A stretch of DNA of 64,000 nucleotides. It comes from an uncultured Flavobacteriaceae bacterium. Its GTDB lineage: Bacteria > Bacteroidota > Bacteroidia > Flavobacteriales > Flavobacteriaceae. Position 1 is the first letter of the stretch. The number at the start of each line of letters is the position of its first letter. This document shows positions 17,786 to 26,838 of the stretch, in pieces. The translations under genes were made by a program, and so were the position numbers. Below the pieces are notes generated by a model. It saw only the letters and a list, made by a program, of their open reading frames with translations, was not told the DNA's origin and searched no databases. The DNA lies in assembly GCA_905479065.1 (NCBI GenBank), contig CAJQLB010000018.1, positions 27,665 to 91,664 on the forward strand, written 5' to 3'.

Positions 17786-18844
17786 TTAATGTTTGTAAAT
17801 GATAGCGTTGATATTCATCCCTGCTCCAACACTAGCAAAAATAATGACGTCATTTTTTTGTATGTGATGATTGTCAAGTTTATTTCGTAAAATCATGTCA
17901 TAAAGCGTCGGGATTGTAGCAACACTCGAGTTACCTAATTTATCAATAATCATAGGCATTATATCTTCAGGCATAGACGTCTCGTGCAGCTTGTAAAATC
18001 GTTTTACGATGGCTTCATCCATTTTTTCATTCGCTTGATGGATTAATATTTTTTTGACGTTTTCAATTGGAATATTAGCTTTTTCAAGACAAGATTTCAT
18101 GGCAACCGGTACATGTGTTAGGGCAAATTCGTAAATCTTTCTACCGTACATTTTAATGTAACGACGTTTATCTGTAATGTCCTGATTATTTGTTTCACCA
18201 AAATAAATAAAATGGGCCTCGTCATAGGCATATGTTACGGTGTCGTGGCTTAAAATACCTCCCTGATCTTTTGAAGATTCAACAATAGCAGCTCCAGCAC
18301 CGTCAGAATAAATCATAGAATCCCGATCATGCTTGTCTACGACTCGAGACAGTGTTTCAGAACCAATGACTAAACATTTTTTCGCCATGCCCGCTTTTAT
18401 GAATGCTTGCGCCTGTATGACTCCTTCAACCCAACCGGGACAACCAAATAATATGTCATAGGCCACACATCGTGGATTTTTTATTTTTAGAAGATGTTTA
18501 ACTCTTGATGCAATACTAGGTACTGTATCACTTTGCACAGTACCATGCGCGATATCACCATAATTGTGTGCTACAATGATATAATCGAGGTCTTCAGAAT
18601 TAATATCTGCATTTATAATTGCCTTTTGTGCTGCAAGTGCAGCAATATCGGAATTGTTCAACTCATTTTTGATATAACGTCTTTCCTCAATTCCAGTAAT
18701 TGCCTTAAACTTTTTGACAATAACTTCGGTTGAATTATTTATGACTGAACCGTCGGCATTTAAAAAATCGTGTTGATAAAATTTTTCATTAGCCTCAATT
18801 TGACTTGGGATATAACTTCCCATGCCTGTAATCTTAATATTCAT
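17786..18844 (-). CDS. 3-oxoacyl-ACP synthase III family protein
   Basis: This FabH-like thiolase-fold enzyme of 352 residues has the complete triad C135 (FGCPGW), H269 (IHQANEKMDE) and N305 (GNSSVATIP). The loop around the active Cys reads GCPGW, unlike the ACSGF loop of housekeeping FabH, so it is likely a specialised ketosynthase III for secondary lipids or a different starter unit. It heads a unit with a methyltransferase and a glycosyltransferase and lies 95 bases downstream of gcvP. Confidence 0.88.
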   Translation of the reverse strand: MNIKITGMGSYIPSQIEANEKFYQHDFLNADGSVINNSTEVIVKKFKAITGIEERRYIKNELNNSDIAALAAQKAIINADINSEDLDYIIVAHNYGDIAHGTVQSDTVPSIASRVKHLLKIKNPRCVAYDILFGCPGWVEGVIQAQAFIKAGMAKKCLVIGSETLSRVVDKHDRDSMIYSDGAGAAIVESSKDQGGILSHDTVTYAYDEAHFIYFGETNNQDITDKRRYIKMYGRKIYEFALTHVPVAMKSCLEKANIPIENVKKILIHQANEKMDEAIVKRFYKLHETSMPEDIMPMIIDKLGNSSVATIPTLYDMILRNKLDNHHIQKNDVIIFASVGAGMNINAIIYKH

Positions 18845-18939
18845 AGATAAGTGCTATTATGTTACTAAAATAGCGAAATTAATAGCAAAACATTAAGCGC
18901 TAAATAGGTTTTAATTTATTTTACGATGTCCAACGATGC

Positions 18940-21789
18940 TCAAGCTTCCATAAATTCAGAGATTGGAGCACAGGTACATATCAAGTTTCTGTCCCCATAG
19001 GCATCATCAACACGACGTACACTTGGCCAAAATTTATTGTTGTAAACAAACTCCAAAGGAAAGGCTGCTTTGGTTCTACTGTATGGGAAGTCCCAATGGT
19101 CAGCAGTAAGCATTTCCATGGTATGAGGAGCGTTTTTTAGAACATTATTAGAGTTCTCTTTGCTAGTTGCTTCAATTTCTAATTTTATTGAAATCATGGC
19201 TTCACAAAAGCGATCTATTTCTTGCTTATTTTCACTTTCAGTAGGCTCAATCATGAGAGTTCCAGCGACAGGAAAAGAGACTGTGGGTGCGTGAAAACCA
19301 TAGTCCATAAGACGTTTGGCTATGTCTACAACTTCAATTCCAAAATCTTTAAAACCTCTACAATCAACTATCATTTCATGGGCAGCGCGGCCTTGCTCGC
19401 CTGAGTATAGCGTATCAAAATGTCCTTCCAATCGTTGTTTTAAATAATTTGCATTCAATATGGCAATCTCAGTAGACTCAACAAGACCCTCAGCTCCCAA
19501 CATACAGATGTAGCCATAGGATATTAAACATGCTAAGGCAGAACCATAAGGTGCTCCAGATATTCCAGAAATTGCTTTTTCGCCTCCCACTTGAATGATT
19601 GGATTGCCTGGTAAAAAAGGGACAAGTTGCTCAGCAACACATATTGGACCAACTCCTGGTCCACCACCTCCATGAGGAATTGCAAAGGTTTTATGTAAGT
19701 TTAGGTGGCATACGTCAGCACCGATGTTGCCTGGATTTGTCAAGCCAACTTGCGCATTCATATTTGCTCCATCCATGTATACCTGACCACCGTTGTCATG
19801 AATTATTTGAGTAATTTCTTTGATTGCTGACTCATAGACACCATGCGTTGATGGATAGGTTACCATGAGTGCAGATAAGTTATCTTTATGAAGCTCAGCT
19901 TTTTCTCTCAAATCATCAACATCAATATTACCTTCTTCCGTAGATTTCGTTACAACTACTTTCATTCCTGCCATAACAGCACTTGCAGGGTTTGTTCCAT
20001 GAGCTGAAGAAGGGATAATACAGATATTTCGATGATGATCACTTCTTGACTCGTGATAGGCTCTTATGACCATAAGTCCCGCATATTCACCTTGAGCCCC
20101 TGAATTAGGCTGTAGAGAAGTTCCAGCAAACCCCGTGATTTCCGTTAATTGTTCTTCTAATTTAGAAAGTACACTTAAGTATCCCTCTACTTGGTTTAAT
20201 GGCGCAAATGGATGAATATTCCCCCAATTATTCCAGCTTAGTGGTAGCATTTCAGCAGCTGCGTTAAGCTTCATGGTACAGGAGCCTAGAGAAATCATAG
20301 AGTGATTCAAACTCAGATCTTTACGCTCAAGAGATTTAATGTAACGCATTAAATCAGTTTCTGAGTGATAGGTATTGAAAACCTCATTTTCAAGAAATTT
20401 TGAAGTTCTTTTGACTGCATTCAATATGTGATTGTGTTCTTGTATTTTTAGTATTTTCTCAAAAGGTTTGTCAACTAATTCTGCAAAAATTGAAACAATG
20501 TTATTTAAGTCAGCTATCGATGTTGTTTCGTTTAGAGAAATTGTTGCGGTTTTTTTATTTGGATAATTAAAATTAACACCTTTAGATTCCGCAATTGTTT
20601 GGATGTGATCTGCGTTAACCTCAATTTTAAGGGTGTCAAAATATGATTTGTTTGTTTGATTGAACCCTAATTTTTTTAGAGATTTTTCTAAGGTGCAAGT
20701 GCTGTTATGAACCTTGTTTGCAATATAGCTAAGCCCCTCTGGGCCGTGATATACGGCGTACATACCAGCCATAACAGCTAACAAAACTTGAGCGGTACAA
20801 ATATTAGACGTTGCTCTGTCTCTTTTTATGTGTTGTTCTCTCGTTTGCAGTGCCATTCTCAGCGCTCTATTGCCGTTAATGTCTTTTGTGACACCAATAA
20901 TTCTTCCAGGAATATTACGCTTATAAGTTTCTTTTGTAGCAAAATAAGCAGCATGTGGCCCTCCGTACCCCATTGGTATGCCTAAACGTTGTGTAGTTCC
21001 GACAACAACATCAGCACCAAATTTACCAGGAGCTTCTAATTTAATAAGACTTAAAATGTCTGCTGCTACAGCTACTTTAATGTTTGATAAATTTGCTCGT
21101 GAAATAAAATTTGAAATATCCATGATTTCACCATGCTTACCTGGATATTGAATTATTGCACCAAAAAAGTCATGTGTACAATCAAAAGAGTTAGCATTTC
21201 CGACGATTAATTCGATACCAATTGGCCTTGAACGTGTTTTGAGTAATGCTAATGTTTGAGGTAACACCTGCTCATCGACAAAAAACTTACACACTTTATC
21301 TTTTTTTTGCTGCCTTTCTCGTACGGCAAATAATAATGCCATAGCTTCAGCTGCTGCAGTACTTTCATCTAAAAGGGAGGCATTTGCAATGCTCATCCCC
21401 GTTAGATCTGTGATCATACTCTGGAAATTTAAAAGCGCTTCTAAACGTCCTTGGGCTATTTCTGCTTGGTATGGTGTGTAGGCTGTATACCATCCGGGAT
21501 TTTCTAAAATATTTCGTTGAATGACAGCCGGTAAATTTGAGGGATGGTAGCCGAGACCAATGTAGGATTTTAGCACCTTATTTTTTGAAGCTAATTGATG
21601 TATGTGTTCAAGATAGTCTTGTTCACTCATTGCGACATCCAATTTTAAAGGATGTTTGAGACGAATGTTTCCTGGAACCGTTTCTGAAATGAGTTCCTCG
21701 ATTGAGGATGCACCAATGGTCTCTAACATGGCTGCATGGTCCGAAGTTCTTGGTCCAATATGGCGCAGAGAAAACTTTTCTGTATTCAT
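18940..21789 (-). CDS. gcvP: Glycine dehydrogenase (decarboxylating), P-protein
   Basis: The P-protein decarboxylates glycine and passes the aminomethyl group to the H-protein lipoyl arm. At 949 residues it is the fused, full-length form. The N-terminal half shows FIGLGYHP-like and YTPYQAEIAQGRLEALLNFQ segments. The C-terminal half has the PLP-lysine motif HLNLHKTFAIPHGGGGPG around residue 700 and ends with NLICTCAP. The other glycine-cleavage genes (gcvT, gcvH) are not in the window, so gcvP is unlinked here. It has its own -7 box upstream. Confidence 0.98.
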   Translation of the reverse strand: MNTEKFSLRHIGPRTSDHAAMLETIGASSIEELISETVPGNIRLKHPLKLDVAMSEQDYLEHIHQLASKNKVLKSYIGLGYHPSNLPAVIQRNILENPGWYTAYTPYQAEIAQGRLEALLNFQSMITDLTGMSIANASLLDESTAAAEAMALLFAVRERQQKKDKVCKFFVDEQVLPQTLALLKTRSRPIGIELIVGNANSFDCTHDFFGAIIQYPGKHGEIMDISNFISRANLSNIKVAVAADILSLIKLEAPGKFGADVVVGTTQRLGIPMGYGGPHAAYFATKETYKRNIPGRIIGVTKDINGNRALRMALQTREQHIKRDRATSNICTAQVLLAVMAGMYAVYHGPEGLSYIANKVHNSTCTLEKSLKKLGFNQTNKSYFDTLKIEVNADHIQTIAESKGVNFNYPNKKTATISLNETTSIADLNNIVSIFAELVDKPFEKILKIQEHNHILNAVKRTSKFLENEVFNTYHSETDLMRYIKSLERKDLSLNHSMISLGSCTMKLNAAAEMLPLSWNNWGNIHPFAPLNQVEGYLSVLSKLEEQLTEITGFAGTSLQPNSGAQGEYAGLMVIRAYHESRSDHHRNICIIPSSAHGTNPASAVMAGMKVVVTKSTEEGNIDVDDLREKAELHKDNLSALMVTYPSTHGVYESAIKEITQIIHDNGGQVYMDGANMNAQVGLTNPGNIGADVCHLNLHKTFAIPHGGGGPGVGPICVAEQLVPFLPGNPIIQVGGEKAISGISGAPYGSALACLISYGYICMLGAEGLVESTEIAILNANYLKQRLEGHFDTLYSGEQGRAAHEMIVDCRGFKDFGIEVVDIAKRLMDYGFHAPTVSFPVAGTLMIEPTESENKQEIDRFCEAMISIKLEIEATSKENSNNVLKNAPHTMEMLTADHWDFPYSRTKAAFPLEFVYNNKFWPSVRRVDDAYGDRNLICTCAPISEFMEA

Positions 21790-21814
21790 TATAAAAAGAT
21801 TGAATTTTAAATGA

Positions 21815-21822
21815 CAAAATTA
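21815..21822 (-). promoter_or_regulatory. -7 promoter element of gcvP
   Basis: Read on the minus strand the site is TAATTTTG, an exact TAnnTTTG match. It lies 25 bases before the gcvP start codon. No clear TTG is seen at -33. No glycine riboswitch fold is apparent in the short leader. Confidence 0.45.
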
Positions 21823-21896
21823 ATGAAATTAATGTGGTTTTTATAAGCCTAAAATGAAAGTTTTTAACCAATTTAAATCATTATTAACAGTTTCAT

Positions 21897-21904
21897 TAAA
21901 TTTG
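21897..21904 (+). promoter_or_regulatory. -7 promoter element abutting a GTG start
   Basis: TAAATTTG is an exact TAnnTTTG match. Only 4 bases separate it from the GTG start of the UbiA-like gene, so transcription would begin at or next to the start codon and the mRNA would be leaderless. A start further downstream is not available, because the next Met lies inside a membrane helix. Confidence 0.45.
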
Positions 21905-21908
21905 TAAG

Positions 21909-22739
21909 GTGCAACGATTTAAACAACTTTTTAATTTTTTCATACAGAGTAGTATACATGTTGCGTTATCGGTCTGTGGTTTGGTATGGGTAACACTATT
22001 AAACTTCCACATTGGAGTTGATTTAAACTTTTTGTACTTCATTTTTTTTGCAACCATTACGGGATATAATTTTGTTAAATATTTTGGATTGGCAAAATTT
22101 CATCACCGCCAATTAGTCACATGGTTAAAGCACATCCAAGTGTTTTCTTTACTATGTTTTTTAGGGATGTGTTATTTTGCTGTAAAATTACGTATCGAAA
22201 CATGCTTATACTTTATTGTTTTAGGAATGATCACTTTTATATATGCCGTGCCAATTATTCCAAAAAAGATATTCATTAGAGGGGGTAAGCTTCGAGAAAT
22301 CAGTGGTCTAAAAATTTATGTGATTGCCTTTGTTTGGACCTGTGTGACAGTCATTATCCCTTTACTAAATGAAAATCATGAAATAAATCAAAATGTTTTA
22401 GTTGAATCTGTCCAAAGATATTTGTACGTATTTACCGCTATGTTGCCTTTTGAAATTAGAGATATGCAGTATGATAGTCTTAAATTATCCACCATTCCAC
22501 AGCGTATCGGCATTATAAAAACAAAAATTCTTGGAACCTTATCTGCTCTACTCATATTTTTAATTGAATTTTCACGAGCTAATATTGTTGCTAACAAACT
22601 CATTATTCTGGGAGTGGTCTGTTTGCTATTAATCTTATTCTTGGGCTTTAGTCGTGTGAAACAACCATCTTATTACAGTGGATTTTTAGTTGAAGGTATT
22701 CCCATACTTTGGGCGCTTTTGATAACATTAAACTTTTAA
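21909..22739 (+). CDS. UbiA-like prenyltransferase family membrane protein
   Basis: The 276-residue product has about seven to nine hydrophobic helices. The stretch EIRDMQYDSLKLSTIPQRIG matches the second Asp-rich motif of UbiA prenyltransferases (DxxxD followed by a T-(I/L)-P-x-x-(L/I)-G turn). The first motif, normally NDxxD, is not recognisable; the matching place reads GYNFVKYFG. It may therefore be an altered or inactive family member. Translation starts at GTG. It is divergent from gcvP and convergent with the M3 peptidase gene. Confidence 0.7.
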   Translation: MQRFKQLFNFFIQSSIHVALSVCGLVWVTLLNFHIGVDLNFLYFIFFATITGYNFVKYFGLAKFHHRQLVTWLKHIQVFSLLCFLGMCYFAVKLRIETCLYFIVLGMITFIYAVPIIPKKIFIRGGKLREISGLKIYVIAFVWTCVTVIIPLLNENHEINQNVLVESVQRYLYVFTAMLPFEIRDMQYDSLKLSTIPQRIGIIKTKILGTLSALLIFLIEFSRANIVANKLIILGVVCLLLILFLGFSRVKQPSYYSGFLVEGIPILWALLITLNF

Positions 22740-22808
22740 TTAGAATCTCCTGACTTAAAAGTTAACTGACTCCATAAAGCTACTTGTAATGAATACTACT
22801 AGTAATGA

Positions 22809-24836
22809 TTAGTTTAGTAGGCCAGCGCGTCTCAACAAAGCTTCAGTTTTGGGCTTCTGACCTCTAAACTTTTCATACAAAAACATTGGATCTCGAGTAC
22901 CTCCCTTAGACAGCACTGAATCTTTAAATTTAGTCGAAATAATTTTATTGAAAATCCCATGTTCTTTGAAATATTCAAAAGCATCTGCATCGAGTACTTC
23001 TGCCCATTTGTAACTATAATAACCTGAAGAATACCCTCCTTGAAAAATATGTGCAAATGCTGTACTCATACAATTTTCTGCAACGTCGGGAAACAAGGAA
23101 GTCTCTTTAAAGACTTCTAATTCAAGAGCTTTTACATCTGTTATTTTTGATGGATTTTTACCATGCCAAAACATGTCGAGTAATCCAAAACTCAATTGAC
23201 GCATGGTTTGTAATCCCTCGAGAAAAGAAGCAGATTTTTTAATTTTATTGATTAAATCCATAGGAATAAGTTCGTCAGTTTGGTAATGTCTTGCAAATAA
23301 TTGCAATGCTTCCTTTTCATAGCACCAATTTTCCATTATTTGACTAGGAAGCTCCACAAAATCCCAATGAACAGATGTACCTGACAGACTTGGGTATGTG
23401 GTATTTGCTAAGATGCCGTGAAGGGCGTGACCAAATTCATGAAATAGTGTGGTAACCTCACTAAAAGACAATAAAGATGGTTTTGTTTTTGTTGGTTTTG
23501 TAAAGTTGCAAACAATCGAAATATGAGGTCGTTGTTCTGTGCCATTGTGTTTGGACTGCGGCCTGTAAGAAGTCATCCAAGCACCATTTCGTTTTCCTTT
23601 TCGTGGAAAAAAATCTGTGTAAAAAATACCTATTAATTCTCCAGCAGAATTACTGACTTTATAGGTCGAAACATCTTTATGATATGTATCGATATTGTGA
23701 ATGTGCTCAAAATTTAAATCGTAAAGCTTAAAAGCAATTGTGAATGCTCCCTTCAAAACATTTTCCAATTTAAAAAATGGTTTTAATTGCTCTTCATCTA
23801 AATGAAATAACTTTTGTTTTAATTTTTCAGAGTAGTAAAGCGAGTCCCATTTTTCAAGTCTTTCAATGTCATCAAGCTTTATCGCATATTTTTCAAGTTC
23901 ATTAAACTCTTTTTGTGCTGCAGGCTTTGCTTTTTCTAATAACTCGTTTAAAAATGCTAGTACTTTTTTTTGGCTCTTTGCCATACGTTCTTCTAACACA
24001 AACTCTGCATGTGTTTGGTAGCCCAATAATGTTGCACGTCTATATCTGAGTTTAGCTATTTGTAAAACAATGTCTTGATTATCATATTGATTATTTTTGA
24101 AACCTTTTTTTCCAAATGCCAGCGCTAATTTCTTTCTAAGATCACGATTGTGTGCATAAGTCATAAAAGGCACGTAACTTGGGTAATCGAGGGTTATCAT
24201 CCAACCATCTTCATTACTGTTTTCTGCCAATTGCCTTGCTGATTCTTTCACATCTTCTGGTAATCCAGCGAGATCTTGTTTCTGTTTAATGATCATCTTA
24301 AAATGATTACTTTCAGCAAGTAAATTCTCTCCAAATTGTAATTTTAATTGACTTAATTTTTTGTCAATATTTCGCAGCTCATCTTTTTCTGAATTTGTAA
24401 GATTTGCGCCATTTCTTGAAAAACTCTTGTAGCGTTGGTCAAGTAATGTTTTTTGTTCTTCATTTAACATTTCATTATTTGAATTATAAACAGTTTTAAC
24501 GCGTTCAAACAATGAGGTGTTTAACATGACGTCATTTCCAAAACTAGACAGAAGAGGAGAGACTTTTTGTGCAATTTCTTGAATGGTTTCGTTCGTCTCG
24601 GCAGCATTAATATTAAAAAATAAACTTGAAATCCTATCTAATTCTTGGCCTGAAAATTCTAGTGCTTCAATGGTGTTTTTAAAAGAAGGAATCTCCTTAT
24701 TGTTAGTAATGTTGTCTATCTCTTTTTGCGCTTTTTTGATTGCAATTTTAAATGCAGGTAAAAAGTCTTCGTCTAAAATTTGTTTAAATGGAGCAGTATT
24801 ATAAGGTGTTGAAAAATCTTTATTTAGAACGGACAT
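22809..24836 (-). CDS. M3-family oligopeptidase (Dcp/OpdA type)
   Basis: This zinc metallopeptidase of 675 residues cleaves short peptides. The HExxH zinc motif is present as FHEFGHALHG around residue 468, with WDFVELPSQIMENW some 25 residues later supplying the third ligand Glu, as in thimet oligopeptidases and peptidyl-dipeptidase Dcp. The C-terminal region has FQGGYSSGYYSYKWAEVLDA and GGTRDPMFLYEKFRG, also typical of Dcp. No signal peptide is seen, so it should be cytoplasmic. It appears monocistronic. Confidence 0.95.
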   Translation of the reverse strand: MSVLNKDFSTPYNTAPFKQILDEDFLPAFKIAIKKAQKEIDNITNNKEIPSFKNTIEALEFSGQELDRISSLFFNINAAETNETIQEIAQKVSPLLSSFGNDVMLNTSLFERVKTVYNSNNEMLNEEQKTLLDQRYKSFSRNGANLTNSEKDELRNIDKKLSQLKLQFGENLLAESNHFKMIIKQKQDLAGLPEDVKESARQLAENSNEDGWMITLDYPSYVPFMTYAHNRDLRKKLALAFGKKGFKNNQYDNQDIVLQIAKLRYRRATLLGYQTHAEFVLEERMAKSQKKVLAFLNELLEKAKPAAQKEFNELEKYAIKLDDIERLEKWDSLYYSEKLKQKLFHLDEEQLKPFFKLENVLKGAFTIAFKLYDLNFEHIHNIDTYHKDVSTYKVSNSAGELIGIFYTDFFPRKGKRNGAWMTSYRPQSKHNGTEQRPHISIVCNFTKPTKTKPSLLSFSEVTTLFHEFGHALHGILANTTYPSLSGTSVHWDFVELPSQIMENWCYEKEALQLFARHYQTDELIPMDLINKIKKSASFLEGLQTMRQLSFGLLDMFWHGKNPSKITDVKALELEVFKETSLFPDVAENCMSTAFAHIFQGGYSSGYYSYKWAEVLDADAFEYFKEHGIFNKIISTKFKDSVLSKGGTRDPMFLYEKFRGQKPKTEALLRRAGLLN

Positions 24837-25031
24837 ATGACATTAAATGGTTTAAAATATAAGTTTTAAGATGTGTTTTTAAAAAGATAAATATGCTTTT
24901 ATTCGTGTATAGTAATCAATTAAATGTTATCAATAGTAATTAACAATTTGACAGAGTGAATACAATATTTATTAATTTTAGGCTAACTTTTATAGAGTAT
25001 AACTCTTATAAATTTTTGATTAATAGCGATT

Positions 25032-25059
25032 TAAAGCCTCAGTTATTTCTGGGGCTTTA
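25032..25059 (-). terminator. Terminator of purKE
   Basis: TAAAGCCTCAG (25032-25042) pairs with CTGGGGCTTTA (25049-25059) with one G-U pair and a 6-base loop. The stem includes the purE stop codon and would end the minus-strand purK-purE transcript. Confidence 0.55.
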
Positions 25060-25542
25060 ATGATGAATATTCTTAGAGGCCTTGTGAACTTTTAATTTTA
25101 GGCCTTCTTTGTAGGCTTCAATTTTATCGCGAACACAGGTATCTGAAGTGCCAATTATTTGCCCTGCTAAAATTCCAGCATTTTTTCCACCATCCAATGC
25201 CACGGTAGCAACAGGAACGCCCCCCGGCATTTGTAAAATTGATAAAATTGAATCCCAGCCATCAATTGAATTTCTTGATTTTATTGGGACACCGATAACA
25301 GGTAATGGTGATAATGCTGCAATCATTCCTGGTAAATGTGCAGCACCGCCTGCACCTGCAATTATAACCTTTAATCCTTTTTTATGGGCATTTTTTCCAT
25401 AATCAAATAATTTTTCTGGGGTTCTGTGTGCAGATACAATATCAACCTCAAATTTAATATCAAGACCCTCTAAAATGTCTATGGCCTCTTGCATAATTGG
25501 AAGATCACTGTCACTTCCCATAATAATTCCAACTAGTATCAT
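25057..25542 (-). CDS. purE: N5-carboxyaminoimidazole ribonucleotide mutase PurE
   Basis: PurE converts N5-CAIR to CAIR in purine synthesis. The 161-residue class I protein shows GSDSDLPIMQEA, VSAHRTPEKLFDYG with the catalytic His, and IAGAGGAAHLPGMIAALSPLPVIGVP. It follows purK by 2 bases, so the two partner enzymes are made together. The start ATG gives the usual N-terminus ILVGIIMGSDSD. Confidence 0.97.
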   Translation of the reverse strand: MILVGIIMGSDSDLPIMQEAIDILEGLDIKFEVDIVSAHRTPEKLFDYGKNAHKKGLKVIIAGAGGAAHLPGMIAALSPLPVIGVPIKSRNSIDGWDSILSILQMPGGVPVATVALDGGKNAGILAGQIIGTSDTCVRDKIEAYKEGLKLKVHKASKNIHH

Positions 25543-25544
25543 AC

Positions 25545-26717
25545 TTATTCACTTATTACTTTTATAGTACTTTTTACTTTTTCTGCTATTCTTCTTGCTT
25601 TATCCATCTGTTGATTAACAATCGTGACATGGCCCATTTTTCTGAATGGGCGTGTTTGTTTTTTTCCATAAATGTGGGGTGTTACTCCGTCCATTTTTAA
25701 TATCTCATCTATGTTTTTATATCGTACATCACCGATATGATTTTCAGCTCCTACAAGATTAACCATAACACCTGCAATTTTACTGTCAGTGTTGCCCAGA
25801 GGTAAGTCTAAAATGGCTCTTAAATGTTGCTCAAATTGTGACGTGTAACTGGTTTCAATTGTATGATGTCCTGAATTGTGTGGTCTAGGAGCTACTTCAT
25901 TTACTAAAATATCATTATTTTCAGTTTGAAACATTTCTACTGCCAAAAGTCCAACATGATTATATGCTTCAGAAGTTTTCAAGGCTACAGATTCTGCTTT
26001 GTCTGCAATCTCTTTTGGAATTCTTGCCGGACATATGACATATTCTACTTGATTTGCCTCAGGATGAAATTCCATTTCAACTATGGGGTAAGCTTTCGAT
26101 TCTCCTTGTTTATTCCTAGTCACGATGACTGATAATTCGTTTTTAAATGGAATTAATTCCTCTGTGATACATTCAACATTAGGCAAGGAATGTAAGTCAG
26201 TAAATTGTCTTACTATTTTTACGCCATTTCCATCGTAACCAAATTGAGCACTTTTCCATACAAATGGAAAACTTAGGGTATCGTGTTCTATGGCTGTTGT
26301 GATTTCATCTTTGTATGCAAATCTAGAGAAGGATGCTGTCGGGATATTATGGTCTAAATAAAATAGTTTTTGTGTGGCTTTATTTTGAATAATTCTTAAA
26401 GTTCTTGCAGATGGAAACACTTGGATGCCATTTTTTTCTAAATCTTCAAGAGCGTTAATATTGACATTTTCGATTTCAATTGTTAAAATATCGACCTTGG
26501 ATCCAAAATCGTAAACGGTTCTGTAATCCATCAGATCTCCAACATGAAATTCATTACAAGCAATTCTGCTTGGTGCTTCATTACTTGGGTCTAGTACACA
26601 GGTGTATACGTCATATTTTCTGGTTTCATTTAAAAGCATTTTACCTAGTTGTCCTCCACCGAGAATACCTAATTTAAATGCAGATGAAAAATAATTTTGA
26701 TTACTTGATTGATTCAC
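25545..26717 (-). CDS. purK: N5-carboxyaminoimidazole ribonucleotide synthase PurK
   Basis: PurK is the ATP-grasp enzyme that carboxylates AIR, feeding PurE. The 390-residue protein begins with FKLGILGGGQLGKML, contains FPFVWKSAQFGYDGNGV (ATP-binding) and ends its core with VNEVAPRPHNSGHHTIE. Translation probably starts at the GTG at 26717, because no ATG occurs before the conserved LGILGGGQLGK segment. A -7 box lies 18 bases upstream. Confidence 0.97.
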   Translation of the reverse strand: MNQSSNQNYFSSAFKLGILGGGQLGKMLLNETRKYDVYTCVLDPSNEAPSRIACNEFHVGDLMDYRTVYDFGSKVDILTIEIENVNINALEDLEKNGIQVFPSARTLRIIQNKATQKLFYLDHNIPTASFSRFAYKDEITTAIEHDTLSFPFVWKSAQFGYDGNGVKIVRQFTDLHSLPNVECITEELIPFKNELSVIVTRNKQGESKAYPIVEMEFHPEANQVEYVICPARIPKEIADKAESVALKTSEAYNHVGLLAVEMFQTENNDILVNEVAPRPHNSGHHTIETSYTSQFEQHLRAILDLPLGNTDSKIAGVMVNLVGAENHIGDVRYKNIDEILKMDGVTPHIYGKKQTRPFRKMGHVTIVNQQMDKARRIAEKVKSTIKVISE

Positions 26718-26735
26718 CTCAATTTATTTATGTTA

Positions 26736-26743
26736 CAAAAATA
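26736..26743 (-). promoter_or_regulatory. -7 promoter element of purKE
   Basis: The minus strand reads TATTTTTG, an exact TAnnTTTG match, 18 bases before the purK GTG codon. Confidence 0.45.
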
Positions 26744-26808
26744 CACTTAAATATGAAATCGCATATAAAATCCTAAATCAAAAAACCTTAAAAACATAAT
26801 CAATTGAT

Positions 26809-26816
26809 TATCTTTG
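26809..26816 (+). promoter_or_regulatory. -7 promoter element of the HPRT-adenylate kinase gene
   Basis: TATCTTTG matches TAnnTTTG exactly and is followed by GCCCC and then 17 more bases before the GTG start at 26839. The divergent purK promoter lies about 70 bases away, so the purine genes share this control region. Confidence 0.5.
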
Positions 26817-26838
26817 CCCCTTACATTTATTCATATCA

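Noticed and set aside
18940..21789. gcvP as part of a glycine-cleavage operon or riboswitch unit
   Set aside because: gcvT and gcvH are absent and the leader of about 25 bases is too short for a glycine riboswitch.
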